Below are positions 19,106 through 28,003 of a DNA stretch of 64,000 nucleotides, piece after piece. The stretch lies in NCBI RefSeq assembly GCF_004124325.1, contig NZ_QBDT01000001.1, forward strand, positions 2,046,001 through 2,110,000, given 5' to 3'. The notes under the pieces were generated by a model. That model had not been told where the DNA came from. It ran no database searches and worked only from the letters and a program-made list of their open reading frames with translations. Every line of letters begins with the position of its first letter. Within the stretch, counting starts at the first letter, position 1. Both the position numbers and the translations under genes were made by a program. The stretch comes from Streptomyces sp. L2. GTDB taxonomy: Bacteria; Actinomycetota; Actinomycetes; Streptomycetales; Streptomycetaceae.

Positions 19106-20104
19106 TCAGCGGCTGCGTGGGTCGAGAGCATCGCGGAGACCGTCGCCGAGCAGGTTGAACGCGAGGACGGTCACGAAGATGGCGAGGCCGGGCACGATCA
19201 TGTACTGGGGATCGACCTGGTAGAAGGTCACCGCTTCGCGGAGCATGCCGCCCCAGGAGGCCTGCGGGGGCTGGATGCCGACGCCGAGGAAGCTCAGGGA
19301 CGCCTCGAAGAGGATGTTGGTCGGGATGAGCAGCGTCGAGTAGACGATGATCGGGCCGACCAGGTTGGGCATCAGCTCGCGGAACAGGATGTACGGGCCC
19401 TTGGCGCCCAGGCCCCGGGCGGCGTCCACGAACTCGCGCTCGCGCAGGGCGAGGGTCTGACCGCGGACGATCCGGCCGAGGTAGGGCCAGTTGAAGAAGC
19501 CGATGACGAAGATCAGCACGCTCAGGTGCAGCGGCAGGCCGTTGAGGCCGAACGCGCCGCCCTGGAGGGTGGCCGAGATCGCGATGGCGAAGAGCAGCAG
19601 GGGGAAGGCGAGGAACGTGTCCATCAGCCGGCTGATGATCGCGTCGACCCGGCCGCCGTAGTAGCCGGCGACGACGCCCATGATCGCGCCGATGACGTTC
19701 GACAGGACCGTGGCGCCGAAGGCGACGACCAGCGACACCCAGGAGCCCTCCAGGACACGGGTGGCGATGTCACGCCCGAACTTCGGGTCCACGCCCAGCG
19801 GGTGATCGAGGCTCATGCCGCCCATGCCGCCCTTGGGCAGCGAGGTGTTGGCGTCGATCAGGTCCTGGTGGAAGGCGTTGGGGTCGAGGCCGAACATGGC
19901 CTGGATCGGACGCGAGAGGACGGCGAGGAGGATCAGCAGGATCACGATGACGCCGCCGGCGACGGCGACGCGGTCCTTCTTGAACCGGGTCCAGGCGATC
20001 TGGCCCAGGGAACGACCCTCGATCTGCCCCTTTCCTGCACCCTCCAGCACGGCTTCCGGCTGCGCCTCGGCTGCCGCCCCGGTGGTCTCGATCGGTGCGG
20101 TCAC
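19106..20104 (-). CDS. Oligopeptide ABC transporter permease (OppC type)
   Basis: GTG 20104, behind a GAGAGGGG Shine-Dalgarno, gives a 332-residue permease. It has a cytoplasmic N-terminal stretch, a first helix at VAVAGGVIVILLILLAVL, and the OppC EAA loop EFVDAARGLGAKGPYILFRELMP near residue 230, with five to six helices. It is the first gene of the operon, before the binding protein, which is less common than permease genes grouped together. Confidence 0.93.
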   Translation of the reverse strand: MTAPIETTGAAAEAQPEAVLEGAGKGQIEGRSLGQIAWTRFKKDRVAVAGGVIVILLILLAVLSRPIQAMFGLDPNAFHQDLIDANTSLPKGGMGGMSLDHPLGVDPKFGRDIATRVLEGSWVSLVVAFGATVLSNVIGAIMGVVAGYYGGRVDAIISRLMDTFLAFPLLLFAIAISATLQGGAFGLNGLPLHLSVLIFVIGFFNWPYLGRIVRGQTLALREREFVDAARGLGAKGPYILFRELMPNLVGPIIVYSTLLIPTNILFEASLSFLGVGIQPPQASWGGMLREAVTFYQVDPQYMIVPGLAIFVTVLAFNLLGDGLRDALDPRSR

Positions 20105-20457
20105 GGTGAGCGACCCCTCTCGCCGGTGGTGACCGGCCTGCGCCTGCCGCGGATTGCGGCTTTGTCGACTTGCTCCCGGACACGGGGTCGTCGACCGCGT
20201 GTCCGTGACTCGGGAGTCTTCAGCGTGTTCGCGATCACCCGCCAGATGTGACGGGGAATATATGCGCAACCGTGATGCAGTGCGGAGGATTCCGTTATCC
20301 GAACTTTGGGTAACGCACGCCGGACGGGGGGAACTTGGGCGGGAACGCCGATTTTGCGCGATTCGGCACCCTCGACGGACTTCTACGCGCGCAGAACCGG
20401 GACCGCACCGCAGATTTCGTTGCTCGGGTCAACAAGCGGGCGATGCGGGGTCGTTGA
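20105..20457. other. 353-base intergenic region upstream of the peptide transporter
   Basis: This gap separates the first transporter gene from the 3' end of the first SseB-like gene and must hold the transporter promoter. It contains GGATAACGGAAT and CGCATATATTCC (minus strand), the only AT-rich patch, where TATATT near 20259-20264 could be a -10. No convincing -35, terminator or small gene was found. Confidence 0.35.
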
Positions 20458-21276
20458 TCAGTAACCGCCGTGCACCGGTGGGTAACCGTATCCGGCGGCG
20501 GGGGCCCGGTCCGGGGGCGGCGACGGCAGCTGGGGCTGCGGGGCGGGCGCGTGGGCGTCGCGGTCGTAGAACGGGCGGCCGTTCACCCGCATCCACATCA
20601 CGACCGGGTCGTAGTCGTCGGTCATCGCCACCGTCGAGACCGGCAGCCCCTCCGGGACCGCGCCGACCGACTGCTGCATCATCGCGCGCACCGAGTCCAC
20701 GGCGGCCGGCGAGGTGTCGTACACGTCGAGCCCGATCGCGAGGTACGGCGCCCCGAGCGCGGGCTGCACCCAGGCTCGGCGCAGGGAGCGCAGGGCCGGG
20801 GTGCGGTGGGCGTTCTGCGCGAGCAGGGCGTAGAACTGCGGGATCTCGATGCCGGGTTCCGACAGGCGCAGCGGGCCGGCCGGCTGGCGGTCCAGTCCGG
20901 TGGCGATGCGGCGCAGGTCCAGCCAGGGGATGCCGACGCCGCCGCCGGGGGCGTGCGGGTTGAGCCAGAGGCCGTGGTGGTCGGGGTAGAGGGTGCGGGC
21001 CACGTCGAGTCCGTCGACGACCTCGTACGACCGGTTCCAGCCGCTCGCGGAGAGTTCCTGGGCGGAGGTGACGCAGGGGGCGTAGTGGGAGCCGTCGACG
21101 TCCATCGTGCCGTACTGGGCGTCCGGGGAGCCGGCCTGGCCGTGCCACAGGAGCATCCAGATCTGGCCGGCGGAGGGGGTGGCGAGGGCGCGCAGCAGGG
21201 CCTCGTAGGCGTCGTAGCGCCCGGGGGTTACTTGGCGCAGCATGTGCTCGACGCTGCCGCTGTGGCTCGCGCTCAC
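20458..21276 (-). CDS. SseB-like protein (enhanced serine sensitivity family)
   Basis: The 272-residue protein belongs to the SseB family, seen from the N-terminal region YEALLRALATPSAGQIWMLLW, the central domain and the terminal VNGRPFYDRDA, followed by a proline-rich tail. In E. coli overexpressed SseB raises serine sensitivity, but the function is unknown; in actinobacteria SseB-like domains also occur with type VII secretion loci. GTG 21276 (VSASHSGSVEH) fits the family start. A paralogue ending in RTNVRPFYDSAP lies upstream, and both lie beside the serine/glycine genes. Confidence 0.75.
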   Translation of the reverse strand: MSASHSGSVEHMLRQVTPGRYDAYEALLRALATPSAGQIWMLLWHGQAGSPDAQYGTMDVDGSHYAPCVTSAQELSASGWNRSYEVVDGLDVARTLYPDHHGLWLNPHAPGGGVGIPWLDLRRIATGLDRQPAGPLRLSEPGIEIPQFYALLAQNAHRTPALRSLRRAWVQPALGAPYLAIGLDVYDTSPAAVDSVRAMMQQSVGAVPEGLPVSTVAMTDDYDPVVMWMRVNGRPFYDRDAHAPAPQPQLPSPPPDRAPAAGYGYPPVHGGY

Positions 21277-21382
21277 CTGTCGTACCGGCCCTTCTGGCAG
21301 TTGCCCCGCGTTTGGAGACAGCTTAAGCGCCCAGGGGGGTGGGGGTACGGGTTCGCTCGCGGGTGCGGGCGCGTGGTGGCTG

Positions 21383-21635
21383 ATCGCGCAGTTCCCCGCG
21401 CCCCTTGGGGGCGCCCCTGCGGGCGGGGTCCGAAGTTCGCTCGCGAGTGCGGGTCCTCGCACCTTCTCGCGCCCACGCGGCGGAGCCGCATACCGGAAAC
21501 AGCCCCGCGCCCCTTCGGGGCGCCCCTGCCGGCGGGGTCCAGGGTTCGCTCGCGAGTGCGGGTCCTCGCACCTTCTCGCGCCCACGCGGCGGAGCCGCAT
21601 ACCGGAAACAGCCCCGCGCCCCTTCGGGGCGCTTC
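21383..21635. repeat. 109-bp tandem repeat of the dispersed Streptomyces element
   Basis: Between the two SseB-like genes a 109-base unit is repeated: CGGAGCCGCATACC begins at 21481 and 21590, and TTCGCTCGCGAGTGCGG at 21436 and 21545, with a partial third copy at the left. Each unit contains the core GCGCCCACGCGGCGGAGC shared with repeats near 9.3 kb and 51.4 kb, plus the hairpin CGCCCC-TTC-GGGGCG. It extends nearly to the stop of the upstream SseB paralogue. No gene is visible in it. Confidence 0.75.
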
Positions 21636-22425
21636 AGGGGGCGGAGTCGTAGAAGGGGCGGACGTTTGTCCTGAGCCAGGTGGCTACCGGGTCGTCTGTT
21701 GCGTCCATGAGGAGGAGGTTGACGGGGCAGGGGGCGGGGGTGGTGGTGAGGGCTCGGCCGAGGGCCTGGAGGGGGAGGGTGCGGAGGTCGCCTTCCCACT
21801 GGGTGAGTTCGACGCCGATGAACATGACCGGGTCGGCCGCCTCGATGGCGGCGAGGCAGCGGCGGGCCGTGCGGACCACGCCGGTGGCGGCGAACTCGGC
21901 GGAGGCGGCGGCGAGGAAGTCGACCGGGTCGTCCTGCCAGTCGGGCTCGAAGAGGCGGACCCGGCCGCCGGTGTTGGGGCCGTCCAGCGGGGTGCGGCCG
22001 GCCCGGCACAGCTCGGCCACCGCGTCCGGCGGGAGGGGGACGCCGACCACGCCGCCGGGGTTGACGGCCAGGCCCGCCTGCGGGGGCAGGCCGCGGGCGA
22101 ACTCCACGGCCGGGGCGATGGTGTACGACAGGTGGGCGCCGGCGGCCTGGCGGAACTGTTCCTCGGAGCTGAACACCGGGACGTAGACCTGGCCGTCGAT
22201 CTCCATGCTGGGCAGGTCGAGGGGGCCGCTGTCCGGGCCGCCGCCGCCCGGCAGGGGTATCCACAGGAAGCTGCGGCCGAGCACCTCGATGATCCGGCCG
22301 GCCGCGCCGGGTACGCCGAGGGAGGCCGAGAGCACCTCCTCCAGTTCGTTGCCGGGCCAACCGCCGTGCGGGTGGGGGTGCGCCTGTGCCGGGAAGTCCG
22401 CGGGTACGTCCGCCGGGAAGTCCAT
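21634..22425 (-). CDS. SseB-like protein, second paralogue
   Basis: This 263-residue protein has an SseB N-terminal half (LEEVLSASLGVPGAAGRIIEVL, VPVFSSEEQF) and an SseB_C-like half (FIGVELTQWEGDLRTLPLQAL), ending RTNVRPFYDSAP. The shared C-terminal signature with the downstream gene indicates an ancient tandem duplication. Function is unknown. The GC-rich tandem repeats lie directly after its stop. Confidence 0.75.
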   Translation of the reverse strand: MDFPADVPADFPAQAHPHPHGGWPGNELEEVLSASLGVPGAAGRIIEVLGRSFLWIPLPGGGGPDSGPLDLPSMEIDGQVYVPVFSSEEQFRQAAGAHLSYTIAPAVEFARGLPPQAGLAVNPGGVVGVPLPPDAVAELCRAGRTPLDGPNTGGRVRLFEPDWQDDPVDFLAAASAEFAATGVVRTARRCLAAIEAADPVMFIGVELTQWEGDLRTLPLQALGRALTTTPAPCPVNLLLMDATDDPVATWLRTNVRPFYDSAP

Positions 22426-22486
22426 GTGCCTACCGCCTGCTGGAAACCATCGAAACCACTGATGCGGCGATCAGATTAGTGGCTGG

Positions 22487-23164
22487 TCAGTCCGCGCGCT
22501 GTGCGAAGGCTATGCGGCGCAGGACGTCGGCCGCGGGGCGGTCCAGGAGGACGGCGGAGGCCGAGCCGGCGGGGAGGTCGCCGCGCTCCACCGCGCGCAG
22601 CAGCCGGGCCGTCGTACGGCGGTGGCGGCCGAAGGCGTAGCGGGAGACGCCGCGGCCGCGCTCGCGCTGGCCCGCCCGGGCCGTCTCGGGCGCCACGTCG
22701 AGCAGGAGCAGGTGGAGGCCGGCGCCGCGGCGGCGGGCCTCGCGGGCCAGCCAGCCGCGCACCCAGGTCTGGGTGCCGCAGTCGTGCACGACGACGCCCG
22801 CGCCCGAGCGCAGGGCGCGGCGCAGCCCGGCGTAGTGGGAGAGCCGGACCAGGGGGCGGTACAGGGCGTAGGGCAGGCGGCGGGGCAGCCGGGCGGCCCA
22901 GCGGTCGCGGGTGTCCTGGGAGTCGACACGGGGGCCGGGGACCGCGCGGTGCATCAGTGTGGACTTGCCGCTGCCGGGCAGGCCGGTGATCACCACGAGG
23001 TCGACCGGGCCGAAGAGCAGGGCGTGCGGGCTGCGGCCGGCCCGGTCGCGCAGGTCGCGGACGACCGGGGCGGGGCGGTCCGCGGTGCGCTCGCGGGCGG
23101 GGACGGAGGGCTGCTTCGGCACCGCGATGCCGGTCGCGGCGGCGTACGCCGTGGTCCTGTTCAC
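22487..23164 (-). CDS. P-loop AAA-type ATP-binding protein (kinase-like)
   Basis: A GTG start gives a 225-residue protein with a ~50-residue disordered N terminus and a Walker A motif GLPGSGKST near residue 61, then VDSQDTRDRW, VVVHDCGTQTW and GVSRYAFGRHRR. This resembles the zeta-toxin/chloramphenicol-phosphotransferase/polynucleotide-kinase type of small P-loop kinases, where the Arg-rich C-terminal region forms the lid. No partner antitoxin is visible. It is divergent from the glycine riboswitch and gcvT. The substrate is unknown. Confidence 0.7.
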   Translation of the reverse strand: MNRTTAYAAATGIAVPKQPSVPARERTADRPAPVVRDLRDRAGRSPHALLFGPVDLVVITGLPGSGKSTLMHRAVPGPRVDSQDTRDRWAARLPRRLPYALYRPLVRLSHYAGLRRALRSGAGVVVHDCGTQTWVRGWLAREARRRGAGLHLLLLDVAPETARAGQRERGRGVSRYAFGRHRRTTARLLRAVERGDLPAGSASAVLLDRPAADVLRRIAFAQRAD

Positions 23165-23284
23165 CTGATCGTCCTCCCCTTGGGCTCGGTAATATCCATG
23201 CCCATCGAATGTAAAGAGAAGGTAATGCGCGGTGTCCGACGGTGGCGTGCGCGTACGGCCACAGGTCGGTTACAGATACCGGTC

Positions 23285-23314
23285 CTGACGGGTGCCTGCC
23301 CGGCGTGCAATGAT
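23285..23314 (+). promoter_or_regulatory. Possible promoter of the gcvT leader
   Basis: CTGACG at 23285-23290 and CAATGAT at 23308-23314 are separated by 17 bases and lie about 33 bases before the first riboswitch aptamer. They fit loose Streptomyces housekeeping -35 and -10 elements. The assignment is by position and spacing only. Confidence 0.35.
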
Positions 23315-23346
23315 GTGCGCGCCAACTGCATACCGGCCGCTTGAAT

Positions 23347-23548
23347 CCGCGCGGGAGAGTCCTCAGCCATCGCCGCTGGGGCGCCGAAGGAGCAAGTCCC
23401 TCCCTTGAATCTCTCAGGCCCCGTTACCGCGCGGGCGAGGCACATCTGAAAAGCGGGCCGCTGCCGCCAGTGGCTCCACCCAAGGTGCAAGCCGTGATCG
23501 TCCCTGTGGCGGTCGTGGCGAACCTCTCAGGTTCCGATGACAGATGGG
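23347..23548 (+). ncRNA. Tandem glycine riboswitch (two gcvT-type aptamers)
   Basis: Two aptamers lie before gcvT. The first is closed by CCGCGCGG (23347-23354) and CCGCGCGG (23427-23434) and contains GGAGAGTCC, GCGCCGAAGGAGCAA and AATCTCTCAGGC, all hallmarks of glycine aptamers. The second is closed by CATCTG (23443-23448) and CAGATG (23541-23546), with CCCAAGGTGCAAGCC and AACCTCTCAGGTTCCGATGACAG. Glycine binding normally switches on the cleavage-system genes. GGCGAGG (23434-23440) in the linker is complementary to CCTCGCC (23559-23565) downstream, a possible expression platform; a 14-base palindrome GAGGAACGTTCCTC (23549-23562) competes with it. Confidence 0.93.
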
Positions 23549-23596
23549 GAGGAACGTTCCTCGCCTGTCACAGCCGACCCGGGAGACGACCGACCG

Positions 23597-24739
23597 ATGA
23601 GCAGTACCGAACCCACTGAGCCGCGCCGTACCGCGCTGGATGCCCTGCATCGCTCGCTCGGTGCGACGATGACCGACTTCGCCGGCTGGGACATGCCGCT
23701 GCGCTACGCCTCCGAGCGCGACGAGCACCTCGCCGTGCGCACGAAGGCCGGCCTGTTCGACCTCTCCCACATGGGCGAGATCACCGTCACCGGCCCGCAG
23801 GCGGACCGGCTGCTGAACTTCGCACTGGTCGGCAACATCGCCTCCGTCGGCGTCGGCCGCGCCCGCTACACCATGATCTGCCAGGCCGACGGCGGCATCC
23901 TGGACGACCTGATCGTCTACCGCCTGGCCGACACCGAGGCCGGGTCTTCTCACTACATGGTGGTGGCCAACGCCTCCAACGCCCAGGTCGTGCTGGACGC
24001 GCTGACCGAGCGCGCCGCCGGCTTCGACGCCGAGGTCCGCGACGACCGGGACGCCTACGCGCTCCTCGCCGTCCAGGGCCCCGAATCCTCCGGCATCCTG
24101 AAGTCGCTGACCGACGCCGACCTCGACGGACTGAAGTACTACGCCGGCCTGCCCGGCACCGTCGCCGGCGTCCCCGCGCTGATCGCCCGCACCGGCTACA
24201 CCGGCGAGGACGGCTTCGAGCTGTTCGTGAAGCCCGAGCACGCCGTCGAGCTGTGGCAGGCGCTGACCAAGGCCGGCGAGGGCGCCGGACTGGTCCCCTG
24301 CGGCCTGTCCTGCCGGGACACGCTGCGCCTGGAGGCGGGCATGCCGCTGTACGGGCACGAGCTGACCACCGCGCTCACGCCCTTCGACGCCGGTCTCGGC
24401 CGGGTCGTGAAGTTCGAGAAGGAGGGCGACTTCGTGGGCCGCGAGGCGCTCGCCGAGGCGGCCTCCCGCGCCGAGGCGAACCCCCCGCGCGTGCTGGTCG
24501 GCCTGGTCGCCGAGGGCCGCCGGGTGCCGCGCGCCGGGTACCAGGTCGTCGCCGGCGGCCAGGTGATCGGCGAGGTCACCTCCGGCGCCCCCTCCCCCAC
24601 CCTGGGCAAGCCGATCGCCATGGCGTACGTCGACGCGGCGCACGCGGCGCCCGGCACCGAGGGTGTCGGCGTCGACATCCGGGGCAGCCACGAGCCGTAC
24701 GACGTCGTGGCGCTGCCGTTCTACAAGCGCCAGAAGTAG
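23597..24739 (+). CDS. gcvT: Glycine cleavage system aminomethyltransferase (T-protein)
   Basis: The T-protein transfers the methylene unit from the aminomethyl-lipoyl H-protein to tetrahydrofolate and releases ammonia. The 380-residue protein has ATMTDFAGWDMPLRYAS, GLFDLSHMGE, the catalytic-region LGRVVKFEK and TGYTGEDGFEL, all family hallmarks. ATG 23597 after GGGAGACG is the start; an in-frame ATG at 23537 lies inside the riboswitch's second aptamer and is not used. Expression should rise with glycine. No gcvP gene is in the window, as is usual where P-protein is encoded elsewhere. Confidence 0.97.
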   Translation: MSSTEPTEPRRTALDALHRSLGATMTDFAGWDMPLRYASERDEHLAVRTKAGLFDLSHMGEITVTGPQADRLLNFALVGNIASVGVGRARYTMICQADGGILDDLIVYRLADTEAGSSHYMVVANASNAQVVLDALTERAAGFDAEVRDDRDAYALLAVQGPESSGILKSLTDADLDGLKYYAGLPGTVAGVPALIARTGYTGEDGFELFVKPEHAVELWQALTKAGEGAGLVPCGLSCRDTLRLEAGMPLYGHELTTALTPFDAGLGRVVKFEKEGDFVGREALAEAASRAEANPPRVLVGLVAEGRRVPRAGYQVVAGGQVIGEVTSGAPSPTLGKPIAMAYVDAAHAAPGTEGVGVDIRGSHEPYDVVALPFYKRQK

Positions 24740-24880
24740 ACACTTCTACCGGCGTCACGGCCGGACACCGGGCGCGGTCCGTCACCCCCGTGTGACCCCG
24801 CGCACATCCCGCCTGCCCGGCAGCGGCGCCGGCGGTCCCCCTTTCACCAGCACTCCCGCGCGTACAGGAGAATTCAGGCC

Positions 24881-25255
24881 ATGAGCAACCCCAAGGAACT
24901 GCGGTACAGCAAGGAGCACGAGTGGCTGTCGGCCGCCGCGGACGGCGTCTCGACGGTCGGCATCACGGAGCACGCGGCCAACGCGCTCGGCGACGTGGTC
25001 TTCGTGCAGCTCCCGGAGGTCGGTGACACCGTGTCCGCGGGCGAGACCTGCGGCGAGCTGGAGTCGACCAAGTCGGTCTCCGACCTGTACTCCCCGGTGA
25101 CCGGCGAGGTCACCGAGGTCAACGAGGACGTCGTCAGCGACCCCTCGCTCGTGAACTCCGCCCCCTTCGAGGGCGGCTGGCTGTTCAAGGTCAAGGTCGG
25201 CGACGCGCCGGAGCTGCTCTCCGCCGCCGAGTACGACGCCTTCATCGCCGGCTGA
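24881..25255 (+). CDS. gcvH: Glycine cleavage system H protein
   Basis: The 124-residue lipoyl carrier shuttles the aminomethyl group between P, T and L proteins. The lipoylated Lys64 lies in [15 protein letters not shown], and EHEWL and [14 protein letters not shown] are family signatures. A CAGGAG Shine-Dalgarno precedes ATG 24881. It lies 141 bases after gcvT and 14 bases before glyA. Confidence 0.97.
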   Translation: MSNPKELRYSKEHEWLSAAADGVSTVGITEHAANALGDVVFVQLPEVGDTVSAGETCGELESTKSVSDLYSPVTGEVTEVNEDVVSDPSLVNSAPFEGGWLFKVKVGDAPELLSAAEYDAFIAG

Positions 25256-25269
25256 GGAGTCGTAGCCGT

Positions 25270-26538
25270 ATGACTGTCCTGAACACGTCCCTGCACGAGC
25301 TGGACCCGGAGATCGCCGCCGCGGTCGACGCCGAGCTGGTCCGCCAGCAGTCCACGCTGGAGATGATCGCCTCCGAGAACTTCGCGCCGCTCGCGGTGAT
25401 GGAGGCGCAGGGCTCGGTGCTGACCAACAAGTACGCCGAGGGCTACCCGGGCCGCCGCTACTACGGCGGCTGCGAGCACGTCGACGTCGCCGAGCAGATC
25501 GCCATCGACCGGGTCAAGGAGCTGTTCGGCGCCGAGTACGCCAACGTGCAGCCCCACTCCGGCGCCTCCGCGAACCAGGCGGCGCTGTTCGCCCTGGCCA
25601 AGCCCGGGGACACCATCCTCGGCCTGGACCTGGCGCACGGCGGCCACCTCACCCACGGCATGCGCCTGAACTTCTCCGGCAAGCAGTTCGACGTGGTCGC
25701 CTACCACGTCGACCCGGCGACCGGCCTGGTCGACATGGCCGAGGTGGAGAAGCTCGCCAAGGAGCACCGCCCGAAGGTGATCATCGCCGGCTGGTCGGCG
25801 TACCCGCGCGAGCTGGACTTCGCCGAATTCCGCCGGATCGCCGACGAGGTCGAGGCGTACCTGTGGGTCGACATGGCGCACTTCGCGGGCCTGGTCGCGG
25901 CCGGTCTGCACGCGAACCCGGTGCCGTACGCCGACGTGGTGACCTCCACCACGCACAAGACCCTCGGCGGCCCGCGCGGCGGCATCATCCTCGCCCGCGG
26001 CAAGGACTTCGCGAAGAAGCTGAACTCCGCCGTCTTCCCGGGCTTCCAGGGCGGCCCCCTGGAGCACGTGATCGCGGCCAAGGCGGTCTCCTTCAAGGTC
26101 GCCGCCTCGGACGACTTCAAGGAGCGCCAGCGTCGTACCGTGGAAGGTGCGCGCATCCTCGCCGAGCGGCTGACCGCCGCCGACGTCCGCGAGGCGGGGG
26201 TCAACGTACTGTCCGGCGGTACGGACGTGCACCTGATCCTGGTGGACCTGCGCGAGTCCGAGCTGGACGGGCAGCAGGCCGAGGACCGCCTCCACGAGGT
26301 CGGCATCACGGTCAACCGCAACGCCGTCCCCAACGACCCGCGGCCGCCGATGGTGACCTCCGGTCTGCGGATCGGCACGCCCGCGCTGGCGACCCGCGGC
26401 TTCACGGCCGAGGACTTCGCCGAGGTCGCGGACGTGATCGCCGAGACGCTGAAGCCGTCGTACGACGCCAACGCGCTGAAGGCCCGGGTCACCGCCCTGG
26501 CCGCCAAGCACCCGCTGTACCCGGGTCTGAACAAGTAG
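25270..26538 (+). CDS. glyA: Serine hydroxymethyltransferase
   Basis: The PLP enzyme interconverts serine and glycine with tetrahydrofolate. The 422-residue protein has the N-terminal [32 protein letters not shown] and the PLP-binding Lys230 in [15 protein letters not shown]. It directly follows gcvH, so glycine cleavage supplies methylene-THF for this enzyme to make serine, which the next gene degrades. A terminator-like hairpin follows its stop. Confidence 0.97.
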   Translation: MTVLNTSLHELDPEIAAAVDAELVRQQSTLEMIASENFAPLAVMEAQGSVLTNKYAEGYPGRRYYGGCEHVDVAEQIAIDRVKELFGAEYANVQPHSGASANQAALFALAKPGDTILGLDLAHGGHLTHGMRLNFSGKQFDVVAYHVDPATGLVDMAEVEKLAKEHRPKVIIAGWSAYPRELDFAEFRRIADEVEAYLWVDMAHFAGLVAAGLHANPVPYADVVTSTTHKTLGGPRGGIILARGKDFAKKLNSAVFPGFQGGPLEHVIAAKAVSFKVAASDDFKERQRRTVEGARILAERLTAADVREAGVNVLSGGTDVHLILVDLRESELDGQQAEDRLHEVGITVNRNAVPNDPRPPMVTSGLRIGTPALATRGFTAEDFAEVADVIAETLKPSYDANALKARVTALAAKHPLYPGLNK

Positions 26539-26557
26539 ATCCGGCTCGTAAGTCCCC

Positions 26558-26587
26558 GGCGGGGCACTCGACGAGGAGTGCCCCGCC
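26558..26587. terminator. Hairpin between glyA and sdaA
   Basis: Perfect 12-base arms GGCGGGGCACTC (26558-26569) and GAGTGCCCCGCC (26576-26587) enclose a 6-base loop in the 68-base gap. Only a short CTTG follows, so it may terminate partially and let some transcripts enter sdaA. The second arm ends 7 bases before the sdaA Shine-Dalgarno. Confidence 0.65.
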
Positions 26588-26606
26588 CTTGTCCCGAGGA
26601 GTGACC

Positions 26607-27974
26607 GTGGCCATCTCGGTCTTCGACCTGTTCTCGATCGGCATCGGCCCGTCCAGCTCCCACACCGTGGGCCCGATGCGCGCGGCCCGCATGTTCGCCC
26701 GCCGGCTGCGAAGCGAAGGCCTGCTGGAGAGGACCACCGCCGTCCGCACCGAGCTGTACGGCTCGCTCGGCGCGACCGGGCACGGCCACGGCACCCCGAA
26801 GGCCGTCCTGCTCGGCCTCGCCGGCGACTCGCCGCGCACCGTGGACGTGGAGACCGCCGACGAGCGCATGGAGAAGATCAGGTCCGAGGGCCGCCTCGCG
26901 CTGCTCGGCGAGCACGAGATCGACTTCGACTACGACCGCGACCTGGTCCTGCACCGCCGCAAGGCCCTGCCGTACCACGCCAACGGCATGACGCTGTGGG
27001 CCTACGACGCCTCCGGCACGGAGCTCCTGACCAGGACGTACTACTCGGTCGGCGGCGGCTTCGTCGTGGACGAGGAGGCGGTCGGCGCCGACCGCATCAA
27101 GCTGGACGACACGGTCCTGAAGTACCCGTTCCGCACCGGCGACGAGCTGCTGCGCCTCGCCCGCGAGACCGGTCTCTCCATCTCCGCCCTGATGCTGGAG
27201 AACGAGCGCGCCTGGCGCACCGAGGACGAGATCCGCGCGGGCCTGCTGGAGATCTGGCGGGTGATGCGGGAGTGCGTCGAGCGCGGCATGACCCGCGAGG
27301 GCATCCTGCCGGGCGGCCTGAAGGTCCGCCGCCGGGCCGCGAACACCGCGCGCAAGCTGCGCTCCGAGGGCGACCCGCAGGCCCTCGCCATGGAGTGGAT
27401 CACGCTGTACGCGATGGCCGTGAACGAGGAGAACGCGGCCGGCGGCCGCGTCGTCACCGCCCCCACGAACGGCGCGGCCGGCATCATCCCGGCGGTCCTG
27501 CACTACTACATCAACTTCGTGCCCGGCGCCGACGAGGACGGCGTGGTCCGCTTCCTCCTCGCGGCCGGCGCGATCGGCATGCTCTTCAAGGAGAACGCCT
27601 CCATCTCCGGCGCCGAGGTCGGCTGCCAGGGCGAGGTCGGCTCCGCCTGCTCCATGGCGGCCGGCGCCCTCGCCGAGGTCCTCGGCGGCTCCCCCGAGCA
27701 GGTGGAGAACGCGGCCGAGATCGGCATGGAACACAACCTCGGCCTCACCTGCGACCCCGTCGGCGGCCTGGTCCAGATCCCCTGCATCGAACGCAACGGC
27801 ATGGCCGCGGTGAAGGCGGTCACCGCCGCGAAGATGGCCATGCGCGGCGACGGCTCCCACAAGGTGTCCCTGGACAAGGTCATCAAGACGATGAAGGAGA
27901 CCGGCGCGGACATGTCGGTCAAGTACAAGGAGACGGCCCGGGGCGGGCTGGCGGTGAACATCATCGAGTGCTGA
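26607..27974 (+). CDS. sdaA: L-serine ammonia-lyase (dehydratase)
   Basis: This single-chain L-serine dehydratase converts serine to pyruvate and ammonia using a 4Fe-4S cluster. The 455-residue protein has the beta-domain [12 protein letters not shown], and the alpha-domain segments [29 protein letters not shown] and [19 protein letters not shown], with the conserved cysteines that bind the cluster. GTG 26607 follows CGAGGAG. With gcvT-gcvH-glyA it completes a glycine-to-pyruvate route. Confidence 0.96.
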   Translation: MAISVFDLFSIGIGPSSSHTVGPMRAARMFARRLRSEGLLERTTAVRTELYGSLGATGHGHGTPKAVLLGLAGDSPRTVDVETADERMEKIRSEGRLALLGEHEIDFDYDRDLVLHRRKALPYHANGMTLWAYDASGTELLTRTYYSVGGGFVVDEEAVGADRIKLDDTVLKYPFRTGDELLRLARETGLSISALMLENERAWRTEDEIRAGLLEIWRVMRECVERGMTREGILPGGLKVRRRAANTARKLRSEGDPQALAMEWITLYAMAVNEENAAGGRVVTAPTNGAAGIIPAVLHYYINFVPGADEDGVVRFLLAAGAIGMLFKENASISGAEVGCQGEVGSACSMAAGALAEVLGGSPEQVENAAEIGMEHNLGLTCDPVGGLVQIPCIERNGMAAVKAVTAAKMAMRGDGSHKVSLDKVIKTMKETGADMSVKYKETARGGLAVNIIEC

Positions 27975-28003
27975 GTGGTCGGCTTGAGCGGGGGGGCGAA
28001 CGG

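Noticed and set aside
21383..21635. 109-bp repeats considered as CRISPR or attachment sites
   Set aside because: Repeats are contiguous, carry hairpins and occur at other loci in different contexts; there are no spacers and no integrase.
23537..23596. Upstream in-frame ATG for gcvT at 23537
   Set aside because: It lies inside the second glycine aptamer and has no suitable Shine-Dalgarno; ATG 23597 has one and matches the family N terminus.
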